Positions 8,340-17,206 are shown, counted from the first letter of the stretch. The stretch: 64,000 nucleotides of DNA from Vibrio penaeicida (GCF_030689305.1 NZ_JAUYVM010000020.1:39788-103787), one strand, 5' to 3'. Made by a program: numbers and translations. The notes: a model not told the origin generated them from the letters alone.

Positions 8340-10184
8340 ATGTCAGAAACTAGCGATGCCGGAAAACCAGAGCAAGCGGTTCAAAATAATCGAGAATTAG
8401 AAAACCAAGCGCGTGAAAGCGGTTGGAATACTATTCAGAAAATTTCGCCCTATTTGTGGCCTAAGGATAAAACATGGGTGAAACGCAGAGTTGTCATAGC
8501 GATGGTTGCTCTGGGTTTATCCAAGCTGGTAGCCGTATTCACTCCGTTTTTGTACAAAGCGGTCGTCGATATAATGGCGAGCGAAAATGATTCCCCCGAG
8601 TGGTTGTTGGCTTTAGGTGCTGCTGGGTTAGTCGTTGCGTATGGAATGAACCAAGTCTTAAAAATCGGCTTTGAAGAAATACGTAATGTCGTTTTCGCTA
8701 AAGTTGGGCAACACGCTCTCCGCTCCGTCGCGCTAGAAACCATATCGCACATTCACCGCCTTTCTCTTCGTTACCATCTTACTCGGAAAACGGGGGGCTT
8801 AAGCCGAGTCATGGAACGTGGCGTAAAAGGCATAGAGTTTTTGCTTAGATTTATGCTCTTTAGCATCGGTCCGCTCATTCTTGAACTGTTGCTCATTTCT
8901 CTTATTTTATTGTTTGCTTTTGATGTCTGGTACTTGCTTGTGGTGAGCTTAACCGTTGTTATTTACATCGTGTTTACGGCCAAGGTAACGGAATGGCGGG
9001 TACGCATTCGTAAAGAAATGAACGACAAAGACAAAGATGCGAACCAGAAAGCGATCGATAGCTTACTAAATTTTGAAACGGTTAAGTATTTTGGAGCGGA
9101 GAAGCGAGAGGCGAATCGTTACGACCAATCGATGGAGGGTTTTGAAGCCGCATCGATAAAAACGGTGAATTCACTCGCCTTACTCAACCTAGGGCAAGCC
9201 CTTTTGTTAAATGGCGGTATGGTGCTCGCGTTGCTGCTTGCCGTTAGGGATGTTAATTCGGGTGTGTTAACTGTGGGTGGTTTCGTCATGGTGAACGCGT
9301 ACATGATGCAAGTCATGATGCCGTTAAACTTCCTTGGGTTTGTGTATCGAGAGATTCGCCAGTCATTGATAGATATGGGGGAGATGTTTGATCTACTTCG
9401 CCAAGAGCCGGATGTGAAAGATAAAGAAAATGCGCCCGATTTAGCGGTGTCAGCTGGAAAGTTAAGTTTTAAAAACATCGACTTCTTTTATGAATCTCAG
9501 CGCCAAATTTTAAATGACGTGAGCGTCTCGGTAGGCGCTGGAAAGACTGTTGCCATAGTGGGTTCGTCTGGATCAGGAAAATCGACCCTAGGAAGGCTTT
9601 TGTTTCGATTTTACGACGTAAGCGGCGGTACCATACTAATAGATGGTCAAGACATACGAGATGTGACACAGGAAAGCTTGCATAATGCGATTGGCGTTGT
9701 CCCCCAAGATACCGTGTTGTTCAACGATACCATTCAATACAATATTGCCTATGGCAGACCTAACGCCTCACAGAATGAAATTGTTGAAGCGGCAAAAGCG
9801 GCTAAAATTCACCATTTTATTGAACAGCTGCCAGACGGCTATCAAACCCAAGTGGGCGAGCGAGGGTTAAAGTTGTCTGGTGGTGAAAAGCAGCGCGTAG
9901 GCATTGCCAGAACATTGTTAAAGAACCCGCCTATCTTGTTACTTGATGAAGCGACCTCGGCTCTGGATACAGAAACAGAAAGAGAAATCCAGGAGAGCTT
10001 GAAACTGATGTCGAAAGGGAGAACAGTGATAACAATCGCGCATCGTCTTTCGACCATAGTAGATGCCGATACCATCGTTGTGCTGTCACAGGGCAAGGTT
10101 TTGGAGCAAGGAACCCATCAGGCATTACTCGATTTGAAAGGGCAGTACGCGCAAATGTGGCAAAGCCAGCTTAAAGAAGTCTAA
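8340..10184 (+). CDS. ABC exporter, Atm1/HMT1 type (fused membrane and ATPase domains)
   Basis: Half-transporter of 614 residues that should act as a homodimer in the inner membrane. The membrane domain (about residues 45-335) has six helices and the conserved EIRNVVFAKVGQHALRSVALETISHIHRLSLRYHL region seen in Atm1-like exporters, which move glutathione conjugates, metal-thiol complexes or persulfide compounds. The ATPase domain shows Walker A GSSGSGKST near residue 407, signature LSGGEKQR near 510 and Walker B ILLLDEATSALD. The N-terminal hydrophilic extension (about 40 residues) also suits this family. Substrate cannot be read from the sequence. It stands alone between two terminators. Confidence 0.88.
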   Translation: MSETSDAGKPEQAVQNNRELENQARESGWNTIQKISPYLWPKDKTWVKRRVVIAMVALGLSKLVAVFTPFLYKAVVDIMASENDSPEWLLALGAAGLVVAYGMNQVLKIGFEEIRNVVFAKVGQHALRSVALETISHIHRLSLRYHLTRKTGGLSRVMERGVKGIEFLLRFMLFSIGPLILELLLISLILLFAFDVWYLLVVSLTVVIYIVFTAKVTEWRVRIRKEMNDKDKDANQKAIDSLLNFETVKYFGAEKREANRYDQSMEGFEAASIKTVNSLALLNLGQALLLNGGMVLALLLAVRDVNSGVLTVGGFVMVNAYMMQVMMPLNFLGFVYREIRQSLIDMGEMFDLLRQEPDVKDKENAPDLAVSAGKLSFKNIDFFYESQRQILNDVSVSVGAGKTVAIVGSSGSGKSTLGRLLFRFYDVSGGTILIDGQDIRDVTQESLHNAIGVVPQDTVLFNDTIQYNIAYGRPNASQNEIVEAAKAAKIHHFIEQLPDGYQTQVGERGLKLSGGEKQRVGIARTLLKNPPILLLDEATSALDTETEREIQESLKLMSKGRTVITIAHRLSTIVDADTIVVLSQGKVLEQGTHQALLDLKGQYAQMWQSQLKEV

Positions 10185-10212
10185 TTAAATTTCTATAACT
10201 TCAAAACAAACA

Positions 10213-10241
10213 AAAAGAGTTGGCACAATGCCCACTCTTTT
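10213..10241. terminator. Bidirectional terminator between ABC exporter and fadL
   Basis: Inverted repeat AAAAGAGT...ACTCTTTT with an inner GGC/GCC pair and one mismatch. A-runs before it and T-runs after it let it serve both convergent genes. Confidence 0.7.
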
Positions 10242-10266
10242 ATTCAGCTCAGCTAATTCGTTTTGT

Positions 10267-11490
10267 TTAGAAACTGTAGCTGTATTGAATCCCAGCCAGA
10301 ATTGCATTTGCATGAGTTGTAGCTGTCATAGCAACCGTTGTTGGTGTCTTGTACTCAGTAACAGAAACATCCTGCCCCATGAGGTAAGTAAAGCCTAGGT
10401 CAACAGTGTGCTTTTCAGCGAAGCTGTAGCTTGCACCCGCAGACAACCAGTGACGGTTAGAATCAGGCACAGAGATAGACGTTAGCTCATCTTGAGCGGC
10501 AGTGTCGTACATGTAACCTGCACGTAGTGTCCAAGCTTCGTTCAGGAAGTATGTACCACCAAGCGAGAAGTGGTAGCCATCTTTCCAGTTGTAATCTTTG
10601 GAGAAACTACTTTTGCTTGTTTCAATCTTGTCGAAAGCGTTCCAGCCAATCCATTGAACACTGTAGTGTACAGCGAAATCAGTGTTGTTAAGCTCATGGT
10701 AACCAGAGAACTCAAGCATGCTTGGCAGAGGAAGCAGAAGATCTTCGTTTGAAATATCACCGGTTGGTAGATATTTAATCGTACCTGAAGCTTTTATTTC
10801 AGGGCTGTAGTGGTAAGCCAAACCAAATCGGTTTTGAGCATCCAGCTCGTAAACGGCTCCCACATTGAAACCATAACCAGTACCAGATACATCTAGATCA
10901 AGAAGTTGACCAGACGTGTCACGTTTCATGACGCCAGAACCTTGAACGATATCCAGACCCGCACCTAAGCTAAGTTGCTCATTTACTCGGTAAGAAGCGG
11001 CTAGTGCGTAGTTAACGCTCTTAATCTCAGTATTACCACCAAAAAGTGCTAGTTGCGGATTTAACTTTTTACCAAAAGAATCGTCAAAATTGTTTTTCGT
11101 ACCAAAGTTCGAGTAAATTCCAGCACCCAAAGCGATAGAGTCACTTAAACGGTGGATGTAGTAGATGTTTGGTACTGGAGTTGAAGATGTGTTCTTCGCT
11201 GAATCTTGTGTCGCTACAACACCACCGGCTTTAACATCTGACACTTTGATTTCAGTGTTAATGACATTAATACCGCCAGAAAACTGAGATGACTCAAATA
11301 GCGCCATTGCAGCGGCGTTACGTGCCATTACAGATGCGTTATCTGCAATTACAGCGTCGCCTGCAAACGCTCGGCCAAGACCGGTTGCGGATTGCGCGTT
11401 AAGTTGGAAACCAGCTGCGACAGCTTGTTGAGATGCGAGAGCAATAGTAGTAGCGATGACCGTTTGTTTAAACAGACGCGAGTTGTTCAT
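10267..11490 (-). CDS. fadL: Long-chain fatty acid outer membrane transporter FadL
   Basis: Outer membrane beta-barrel that takes up long-chain fatty acids. It has a cleavable signal peptide (about residues 1-25, ending AVAA), then the FadL N-terminal hatch segment GFQLNAQSATGLGRAFAGDAV with conserved alternation of small residues, and a barrel ending in aromatic YSYSF. Length 407 residues is usual. Vibrios often have several FadL paralogues, so the exact copy is uncertain. Its placement with fadI and fadJ supports a role in the same pathway. A palindrome lies in its leader. Confidence 0.9.
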   Translation of the reverse strand: MNNSRLFKQTVIATTIALASQQAVAAGFQLNAQSATGLGRAFAGDAVIADNASVMARNAAAMALFESSQFSGGINVINTEIKVSDVKAGGVVATQDSAKNTSSTPVPNIYYIHRLSDSIALGAGIYSNFGTKNNFDDSFGKKLNPQLALFGGNTEIKSVNYALAASYRVNEQLSLGAGLDIVQGSGVMKRDTSGQLLDLDVSGTGYGFNVGAVYELDAQNRFGLAYHYSPEIKASGTIKYLPTGDISNEDLLLPLPSMLEFSGYHELNNTDFAVHYSVQWIGWNAFDKIETSKSSFSKDYNWKDGYHFSLGGTYFLNEAWTLRAGYMYDTAAQDELTSISVPDSNRHWLSAGASYSFAEKHTVDLGFTYLMGQDVSVTEYKTPTTVAMTATTHANAILAGIQYSYSF

Positions 11491-11514
11491 AGGATTTACC
11501 TTATTATTGTATTC

Positions 11515-11533
11515 CCAGACATTGTTTGTCTGG
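11515..11533 (-). promoter_or_regulatory. Perfect palindrome in the fadL leader
   Basis: CCAGACA-TTGTT-TGTCTGG, 7-bp arms with a 5-base spacer, 25 bases before the fadL start codon. It could be a DNA operator or an RNA hairpin in the 5' untranslated region. It does not match the FadR consensus spacing. Confidence 0.45.
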
Positions 11534-11703
11534 TGACATGTATATCTACCAAATGGGCAGACAACCCTGCTTTATGTACTGATGTAACTTTTAAGCTTGA
11601 TTGAGTAGTAACTCAACGGCGGAGATAGTAATTCTGTGATTCATTAAATGAAATCCGACCATTGTTTAAAAAGCAGATAACAGCGAATAAAGATAAGCTT
11701 AAG

Positions 11704-11743
11704 GCCCTACTTCATTGCCTATTAGTAGTAAAGTAGGGCTTTT
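11704..11743 (+). terminator. Orphan hairpin followed by TTTTA
   Basis: 9-bp perfect stem GCCCTACTT/AAGTAGGGC with an 18-base loop and TTTTA on the plus strand. Both flanking genes are on the minus strand, so no annotated plus-strand transcript explains it. The rest of the 359-base gap between fadL and the DUF3379-type gene shows no other gene. Confidence 0.4.
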
Positions 11744-11787
11744 ATCGAAAAGGATTCTACGCATGGAGTTTTGAATGACGTGTAAAA

Positions 11788-11821
11788 TAAAAAAAGCCTG
11801 CTTGAGAAAGGCAGACCTTTT
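11788..11821 (-). terminator. Terminator of the ECF sigma/DUF3379 operon
   Basis: On the minus strand, AAAAGGTCTGC...GCAGGCTTTTTTT with one G-T pair and a T-run; 29 bases after the stop of the DUF3379-type gene. Confidence 0.65.
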
Positions 11822-11849
11822 GTAGTTAACGTTTAGCTTGGGCTGGCGC

Positions 11850-12566
11850 TTAGCCTGCAGGGTGTATGATAGGTTTTAATGTTTCAGCAATTCTTGCCAC
11901 ATCTTCATCCATACTTCCTACAATTACCATGCTTGCGTCCATCAATGGCATCACAATGCCAGACATTCCATCTTTGACAAACGTCTGAGATTCAGGCGCT
12001 GGGATATTAGTAACAAAAAGTGTCACTCGCCCATGTTCTCCTTCAAACACCATATGCATTGCATTTGAAGCCCCAAAACCACAGTGGTTTAAGTAATACA
12101 CGTGATAAGGAAAGTTTTGCGAGAAGTGATACGCAAATGGCTTCATTTTCACGTTGATCTGGTTAGAGGAGACATTTTCATCGATTGGGTTAATAAATGG
12201 TTTCTCAGCCGAAACATGTGCCAAGGCTGTATTTGCCAAGGTTGCGTAAGCTGGAGTTACCACAAGTCCACCCCAATTGACTTGTCCCACCAAAAGTCCA
12301 AAAGCAAATGCTATTGATGCCGCCATTGCGAGCGCTTTTTTCGCAAACCTAGGTTGCTCCGTCTCTGCACTTTGATTAAACAAAATGCGATCGGCCAACC
12401 CGTCTGGCACATCAACTTTCATTGCTTTTTCTAATTGCGCATCTAGGCTCAAAATGTCATCGACAAATTTGGCATTTGCACTGTTTTGAGAAATCGTCAA
12501 CTCGATTTCGTCGTCTCTGTCCTTTGGATCTGACATAATGCGACGGCGAAATTCTAAATCATCCAT
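11850..12566 (-). CDS. DUF3379-type membrane protein, probable anti-sigma partner
   Basis: 238-residue protein with one hydrophobic segment near residues 77-97 (ALAMAASIAFAFGLLVGQV), a cytoplasmic N-terminal domain (MDDLEFRRRIMSDP) and a periplasmic C-terminal domain. The N-terminal pattern matches DUF3379 proteins found next to ECF sigma factors. I chose the ATG at 12566, which overlaps the sigma factor stop by eight bases, over an upstream ATG inside that gene. There is no zinc-binding HxxxCxxC motif, so an anti-sigma role is inferred from position and topology only. Confidence 0.75.
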   Translation of the reverse strand: MDDLEFRRRIMSDPKDRDDEIELTISQNSANAKFVDDILSLDAQLEKAMKVDVPDGLADRILFNQSAETEQPRFAKKALAMAASIAFAFGLLVGQVNWGGLVVTPAYATLANTALAHVSAEKPFINPIDENVSSNQINVKMKPFAYHFSQNFPYHVYYLNHCGFGASNAMHMVFEGEHGRVTLFVTNIPAPESQTFVKDGMSGIVMPLMDASMVIVGSMDEDVARIAETLKPIIHPAG

Positions 12567-13122
12567 TATGCACCCCCATATCCGATTGAGAATCTTCAAG
12601 CATCTCTTTGAGCTGGTTTCTGGCTCTGAACAAACGTGTCATCACCGTATTTTTATTTAGCTCCAGAATTTGTCCAATTTCCTCACCGCTGAATCCGCCA
12701 ACAACTTGGAGAAACAACGGTTCTCGATACTCGACCTCTAATTTCATAATTTGATTTTGAAGCCACTGTTGCTGGTGATGCGGGTCGTCAGAGACTTTCG
12801 CATCGTTGCCGTGGTCATCAATATCCACCAATTCTAACTGTTTTCGTTCGAAGCGGCGTGCGTTTTCACGGCGTAGAATGGTAATTAGCCAAGATTTCGC
12901 TGCTTTTTCGTCTAGCAGGCTATCTATTGCCCGCCAAGCACGTAAACAGGTTTCTTGTACCAAGTCTTCCGCAACATGACTGTCTTTACACAACCAGTAC
13001 GCATAGCGATATAGGTCGGTGTGATAAGCGCGCACGAGCGCTTCGTATCTTTTTTGCTTGTCCATATCAGAATTGACCGGACGCTTCTCTTTTTTCTTTC
13101 CAAAAAAATCGATAATCGACAC
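12559..13122 (-). CDS. ECF-family RNA polymerase sigma factor
   Basis: 187-residue sigma factor with region 2 (YRYAYWLCKDSHVAEDLVQETCLRAWRAI, about residues 38-66) and a region 4 helix-turn-helix near the C-terminus (FSGEEIGQILELNKNTVMTRLFRARNQLKEML). The start is GTG at 13122, with the strong ribosome site GGAGGCTC seven bases upstream. The first gene of a two-gene operon with a membrane partner, it is probably activated when that partner releases it. No clear ECF-type -35/-10 pair could be assigned upstream by eye. Its location between fadL and fadI suggests a link to envelope lipid status, which is inference. Confidence 0.9.
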   Translation of the reverse strand: MSIIDFFGKKKEKRPVNSDMDKQKRYEALVRAYHTDLYRYAYWLCKDSHVAEDLVQETCLRAWRAIDSLLDEKAAKSWLITILRRENARRFERKQLELVDIDDHGNDAKVSDDPHHQQQWLQNQIMKLEVEYREPLFLQVVGGFSGEEIGQILELNKNTVMTRLFRARNQLKEMLEDSQSDMGVHNG

Positions 13123-13354
13123 TTGAGCCTCCGTTTGCTCTCGCTGTGTCTATGGAAGGTCAACACCCGAGAGTTCTAACTCACTGAAAGTAAGCGAACT
13201 TCTAATTAAGAGGATGGTTTGGCATAAAAAGCCGAGCTTAGAAATTTCATTTCGGATCTTTCTTAAGCGATTATCCACTAGGCAGCATTGCATAAACTAC
13301 AAATAAATTGATCTAATTCAAAATCCATATATGGAATCTGGTTATAGTACGTCT

Positions 13355-13456
13355 TGTCATCTGGTTAACCATTCGTGGTTAGCACGTTGAGCAAGATGAC
13401 ACTTCCTTTTGAAGGCTGACTTTACTTTCTCCTAATCAGGAAACTGATTTTTTAAT
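13355..13456 (+). ncRNA. Candidate small RNA upstream of fadI
   Basis: A -10-like TATAGT at 13343-13348 is followed by an RNA-like structure. The outer stem is GTCATCT (13356-13362) with AGATGAC (13394-13400). Inside it is a perfect hairpin TAACCA-TTCG-TGGTTA (13366-13381) with a UUCG loop. A small CTTC/GAAG hairpin follows, then a terminator-like stem AATCAG-GAAA-CTGATT (13434-13449) with TTTTAATTTT. No ORF of note lies inside. No good -35 was found. I do not recognise it as a named Vibrio RNA. An alternative is a structured leader or a riboswitch-like attenuator of fadI. Confidence 0.5.
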
Positions 13457-13484
13457 TTTAGCGATACGCTATATATCGATTCAT

Positions 13485-13510
13485 ACCACACTTTAAGTGT
13501 GGTTTTTTTT
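13485..13510 (+). terminator. Strong terminator upstream of fadI
   Basis: ACCACACTT-T-AAGTGTGGT (central bases forming the loop) followed by eight T. It is second in tandem after the stem at 13434-13449, so transcripts starting near 13355 should end here and not run into fadI. The remaining 190 bases to fadI carry an AT-rich promoter region (TATAAAAT near 13643) and the FadR-like site. Confidence 0.8.
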
Positions 13511-13699
13511 ATCTAAAATTCCTGATTCACAGTTTTAATGTAACGCAATCTGATTATTTATCACAGTTATTACCCCGCCTTTTCTACACTACACTTACGA
13601 TTTCTTACGTGTAACTCTCTACATTTTAGTCCTAGATCACGCTATAAAATAAAAAGCGATTCAAACATGCGTTTTAATCTGATAACATTTTTGTTACAT

Positions 13700-13716
13700 G
13701 ACAGGTCTGACCTCTT
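13700..13716 (+). promoter_or_regulatory. FadR-like operator before fadIJ
   Basis: GACAGGTCTGACCTCTT matches the FadR consensus AACTGGTCNGACMTGTT at about 14 of 17 positions. It ends 12 bases before the fadI start, between promoter and gene, as expected for repression that is relieved by long-chain acyl-CoA. Confidence 0.65.
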
Positions 13717-13728
13717 TAAGGAGATATA

Positions 13729-15036
13729 ATGGGCATTCAGGATTTAAGGACGCGTTCCGGAGAAAGGATTGCGGTTGTTGCTGGGCTAAGAACGCCGTTC
13801 GCAAGACAAAGCACCGAGTTTTCTCAGGTACCCGCCGTAGACTTGGGTAAAATGGTCGTCAGTGAAATGCTGACACGCGCCGATATTGATCCAGCCCTAA
13901 TCGATCAAGTGGTATTTGGACAGGTTGTGCAAATGCCAGAAGCGCCAAATATTGCACGTGAAATCGTATTAGGTACAGGTATGAATATTCATACTGACGC
14001 GTACAGTGTAACGCGAGCTTGTGCGACGAGTTTTCAGTCCGCGGTGAATGTGGCAGAAAGCATTATTTCTGGTTCGATTGATATTGGTGTCGCTGGTGGC
14101 GCTGATTCCTCTTCTGTACTGCCGATCGGTGTATCCAAAAAACTAGCAGCCTCTTTACTTGCTCTGAGTAAGGCAAAAAAAGCGGGGCAGAAGCTTTCTA
14201 TAATGCGCAAGCTCTCCTTCAAAGATTTGATGCCAGTGCCTCCAGCAGTAGCCGAATATTCGACAGGGCTGTCCATGGGACAAACGGCAGAGCAAATGGC
14301 AAAAACACACGGAATTACTCGCCAAGCCCAAGATGAATTAGCTCATCGCTCTCATACCTTAGCTGCGCAAGCTTGGAAAGAGGGAAAAATTCGAGACGAA
14401 GTGATGACCGCTTTTCCCGAACCTTACAAGCAATGGATTGATACCGACAATAATATTCGTCAGGACTCAACCATTGAAGGGTACGCAAAACTGCGCCCAG
14501 CCTTTGATCGCCAATATGGCAGTGTTACGGCTGCGAATGCAACACCACTGACAGACGGAGCAGCGTCGCTGCTTATTATGCGTGAAGGTCGTGCAAAAGA
14601 GTTAGGGCTCGACATCATGGGGTTCATACGCTCTTATGCATTTTCGGCCATTGACGTAAAAGAAGATATGCTGATGGGGCCTTCGCATGCGACGCCAATG
14701 GCACTCGATCGTGCAGGTATTAGTTTATCGGATCTTACACTGATTGATATGCACGAAGCCTTTGCAGCACAAACGTTGGCTAATGTGAAGATGTTCGCCA
14801 GCGATAAGTTTGCTAAAGAAATACTAGGAAGAGACAAAGCCATAGGCGAAATCGATATGGATAAATTCAACGTTCTCGGTGGGTCTATCGCTTATGGGCA
14901 CCCATTTGCAGCAACGGGTGCGCGAATGATTACTCAAACACTGCGTGAGCTTAAACGCCGTGGAGGGGGATTAGCGTTGAATACTGCGTGTGCCGCAGGT
15001 GGTTTAGGTGCAGCGATGATTTTGGAGGTGGAATAA
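13729..15036 (+). CDS. fadI: 3-ketoacyl-CoA thiolase FadI
   Basis: Beta subunit of the fatty acid oxidation complex, cleaving 3-ketoacyl-CoA to acetyl-CoA and a shortened acyl-CoA. Thiolase motifs are present: nucleophilic cysteine in RACATSFQSAV (Cys98), the histidine in GHPFAATGA and the C-terminal cysteine in LNTACAAGGLG. 435 residues matches FadI (longer than FadA). A strong Shine-Dalgarno sequence (AAGGAGAT) precedes the start. The stop overlaps the fadJ start as TAATG. Probably FadR-repressed through the site just upstream. Confidence 0.96.
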   Translation: MGIQDLRTRSGERIAVVAGLRTPFARQSTEFSQVPAVDLGKMVVSEMLTRADIDPALIDQVVFGQVVQMPEAPNIAREIVLGTGMNIHTDAYSVTRACATSFQSAVNVAESIISGSIDIGVAGGADSSSVLPIGVSKKLAASLLALSKAKKAGQKLSIMRKLSFKDLMPVPPAVAEYSTGLSMGQTAEQMAKTHGITRQAQDELAHRSHTLAAQAWKEGKIRDEVMTAFPEPYKQWIDTDNNIRQDSTIEGYAKLRPAFDRQYGSVTAANATPLTDGAASLLIMREGRAKELGLDIMGFIRSYAFSAIDVKEDMLMGPSHATPMALDRAGISLSDLTLIDMHEAFAAQTLANVKMFASDKFAKEILGRDKAIGEIDMDKFNVLGGSIAYGHPFAATGARMITQTLRELKRRGGGLALNTACAAGGLGAAMILEVE

Positions 15037-17153
15037 TGGCGGGTCAAAGTGCATTTACATTATCAATAGACGATCAAAATCTCGCGTGGCTAGCCATTGA
15101 TATTCCTGGCGAGAAAATGAATACGCTTCAAGCAGAATTTTCAGATGAAATGCAGGCGATCTTGCTGGAACTGGAAGCCAAAAAGAACGAACTCACAGGG
15201 TTAGTGATTCATTCGCTTAAGCCCGATAATTTTGTGGCTGGTGCCGATGTAAGAATGCTAGATGCATGCACCACTGCGGAAGAAGCGGAAGGGTTAGCCA
15301 AACAAGGGCAGCAAATGTTTGCTCGGCTCGAAGCTTTGCCTTTTGCCACAGTGGCTGCCATTCACGGCCCTTGCTTAGGTGGTGGTTTGGAGTTGGCGCT
15401 TGCCTGTGACTACCGAGTGTGTACGGATTCAGATAAAACACGATTGGGGCTACCAGAAGTACAATTAGGTTTGTTGCCTGGTTCCGGGGGAACTCAGAGG
15501 CTTCCTCGGTTAATTGGGCTGTTAGGTTCTTTGGATCTGATTTTGACAGGTAAACAGCTTCGTGCAAAAAAAGCGAAGAAGTTGGGCGTTGTCGATGCCA
15601 GTGTCCCCCAATCCATTCTATTGGATGTTGCCAAGACATTTGCGGGTAAAAAGAAAGCTAAGCGTTCGGTCGATACAAAAGAGAAGTTGATGTCTGGCAA
15701 TCGTCTTGGTCGTAAATTCATCTTTGACCAAGCGATTAAGAAGACTTTAGCGAAAACGCGTGGTAACTATCCTGCTGCCGAGGCGATTCTTGAAGTTATT
15801 GGTGAAGGTTTAGAAAAAGGGATACAAGCCGGTTTAGCTACAGAAGCCAAAAAGTTTGGTGAACTGTGCATGACTACCGAGTCTAAAGCGCTTCGTTCAA
15901 TCTTTTTCGCAACCACTGAAATGAAAAAAGAGAACGGCAGTGAAGCCAAACCAAGAAACATTTCGAAAGTCGGCGTGTTAGGTGGTGGACTAATGGGAGC
16001 AGGGATAAGCCACGTATCGGTTGCGAAAGCGAACGTGCCTGTTCGTGTTAAAGATGTATCTAACGATGGCATCTTGAACGCGATTAACTACAACCATAAA
16101 TTGTTTGCTAAGCAGAAGAAACGTCGAATTCTAACCAAAGCGGGTGTGCAATATAATATGTCGCAGCTGACTGGGGGGACTGATTACGTTGGATACCGTG
16201 ATGCTGATATTGTCATTGAAGCCGTATTCGAAGACTTGGATCTAAAACAATCGATGGTGAAAGAAATAGAGCAACATGCGAAAGATACCACCATATTTGC
16301 CACCAATACGTCGTCTCTTCCTATTCACCAAATAGCGGCAGAATGTGAACGCCCTGAAAATGTAGTAGGTCTGCATTACTTTAGCCCTGCCGAAAAAATG
16401 CCACTGGTTGAGGTTATCCCTCATGAAGGTACATCCGACGAGGTGATTTCTACCGCAGTCAGTTTTGCGCGAAAGCAAGGCAAAACCCCCATTGTGGTTG
16501 CCGATAAAGCGGGTTTTTTTGTTAATCGAATCCTAGCGCCCTACATGAATGAAGCTGCCCATGTTTTACTGAGTGGTGAGCCGATTGAAACGCTGGACGA
16601 TGCATTGCTCAACTTTGGCTTCCCTGTTGGTCCTATTACCCTGCTGGATGAAGTGGGGGTGGATGTGGGCGCCAAGATCATGCCCATCCTAATCGAAGAG
16701 TTGGGTGCTCGTTTTAAGGCGCCAGATGTCTTTGATACGTTGCTAAACGACGGTCGAAAAGGGCGTAAGAGTGGAAAAGGTTTCTATACGTATAAAGGCA
16801 AGAAGAAAGAGGTGGATAAGAGTGTTTATAAGCTGCTCAAGCTTACACCTGAATCAAAACTACCAGAGAAAGACATCGCGCTTCGCTGTGTTCTCCCAAT
16901 GTTGAATGAAGCTGTGAGATGTTTGGATGAAGGCATTATTCGCAGCGCTCGTGACGGTGACATTGGTGCGATCTTTGGTATCGGGTTCCCTCCGTTTTTA
17001 GGAGGTCCTTTCCGTTATATGGACCAGATTGGCTTGAAAGAACTGGTCGCGATCATGAACGAATACGCACAGAAATACGGCGATCGTTTTGCTCCATGCG
17101 ATGGTTTGTTAACCAGAGCAGGTAACGAAGAAAATTTCCATACCGCTTCTTAA
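15036..17153 (+). CDS. fadJ: Fatty acid oxidation complex alpha subunit FadJ
   Basis: Bifunctional enoyl-CoA hydratase and 3-hydroxyacyl-CoA dehydrogenase, 705 residues. The N-terminal crotonase domain has HGPCLGGGLELALACDYR and the catalytic glutamate region LGLPEVQLGLLPGSGGTQR. The dehydrogenase part begins at about residue 310 with the NAD-binding GGGLMGAGIS and continues with NTSSLPI and GLHYFSPAEKMPLVEV. I start it at the ATG overlapping the fadI stop (ribosome site GGAGGTG), discarding an upstream extension inside fadI. Works as a heterotetramer with FadI. Confidence 0.96.
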   Translation: MAGQSAFTLSIDDQNLAWLAIDIPGEKMNTLQAEFSDEMQAILLELEAKKNELTGLVIHSLKPDNFVAGADVRMLDACTTAEEAEGLAKQGQQMFARLEALPFATVAAIHGPCLGGGLELALACDYRVCTDSDKTRLGLPEVQLGLLPGSGGTQRLPRLIGLLGSLDLILTGKQLRAKKAKKLGVVDASVPQSILLDVAKTFAGKKKAKRSVDTKEKLMSGNRLGRKFIFDQAIKKTLAKTRGNYPAAEAILEVIGEGLEKGIQAGLATEAKKFGELCMTTESKALRSIFFATTEMKKENGSEAKPRNISKVGVLGGGLMGAGISHVSVAKANVPVRVKDVSNDGILNAINYNHKLFAKQKKRRILTKAGVQYNMSQLTGGTDYVGYRDADIVIEAVFEDLDLKQSMVKEIEQHAKDTTIFATNTSSLPIHQIAAECERPENVVGLHYFSPAEKMPLVEVIPHEGTSDEVISTAVSFARKQGKTPIVVADKAGFFVNRILAPYMNEAAHVLLSGEPIETLDDALLNFGFPVGPITLLDEVGVDVGAKIMPILIEELGARFKAPDVFDTLLNDGRKGRKSGKGFYTYKGKKKEVDKSVYKLLKLTPESKLPEKDIALRCVLPMLNEAVRCLDEGIIRSARDGDIGAIFGIGFPPFLGGPFRYMDQIGLKELVAIMNEYAQKYGDRFAPCDGLLTRAGNEENFHTAS

Positions 17154-17180
17154 CAATAAGAAAAAAGGCGAAGTTCATAG

Positions 17181-17206
17181 GCCAGCGTATAGCTGGCTTA
17201 TTTTTT
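17181..17206 (+). terminator. Terminator of fadIJ
   Basis: Stem GCCAGC-GTATA-GCTGGC followed by TTATTTTTT, 27 bases after the fadJ stop. Confidence 0.8.

Noticed and set aside
11527..11545. Possible FadR site before fadL (CTGGTGACATGT)
   Set aside because: It lacks two bases between the half-sites compared with the FadR consensus, so the spacing is wrong.
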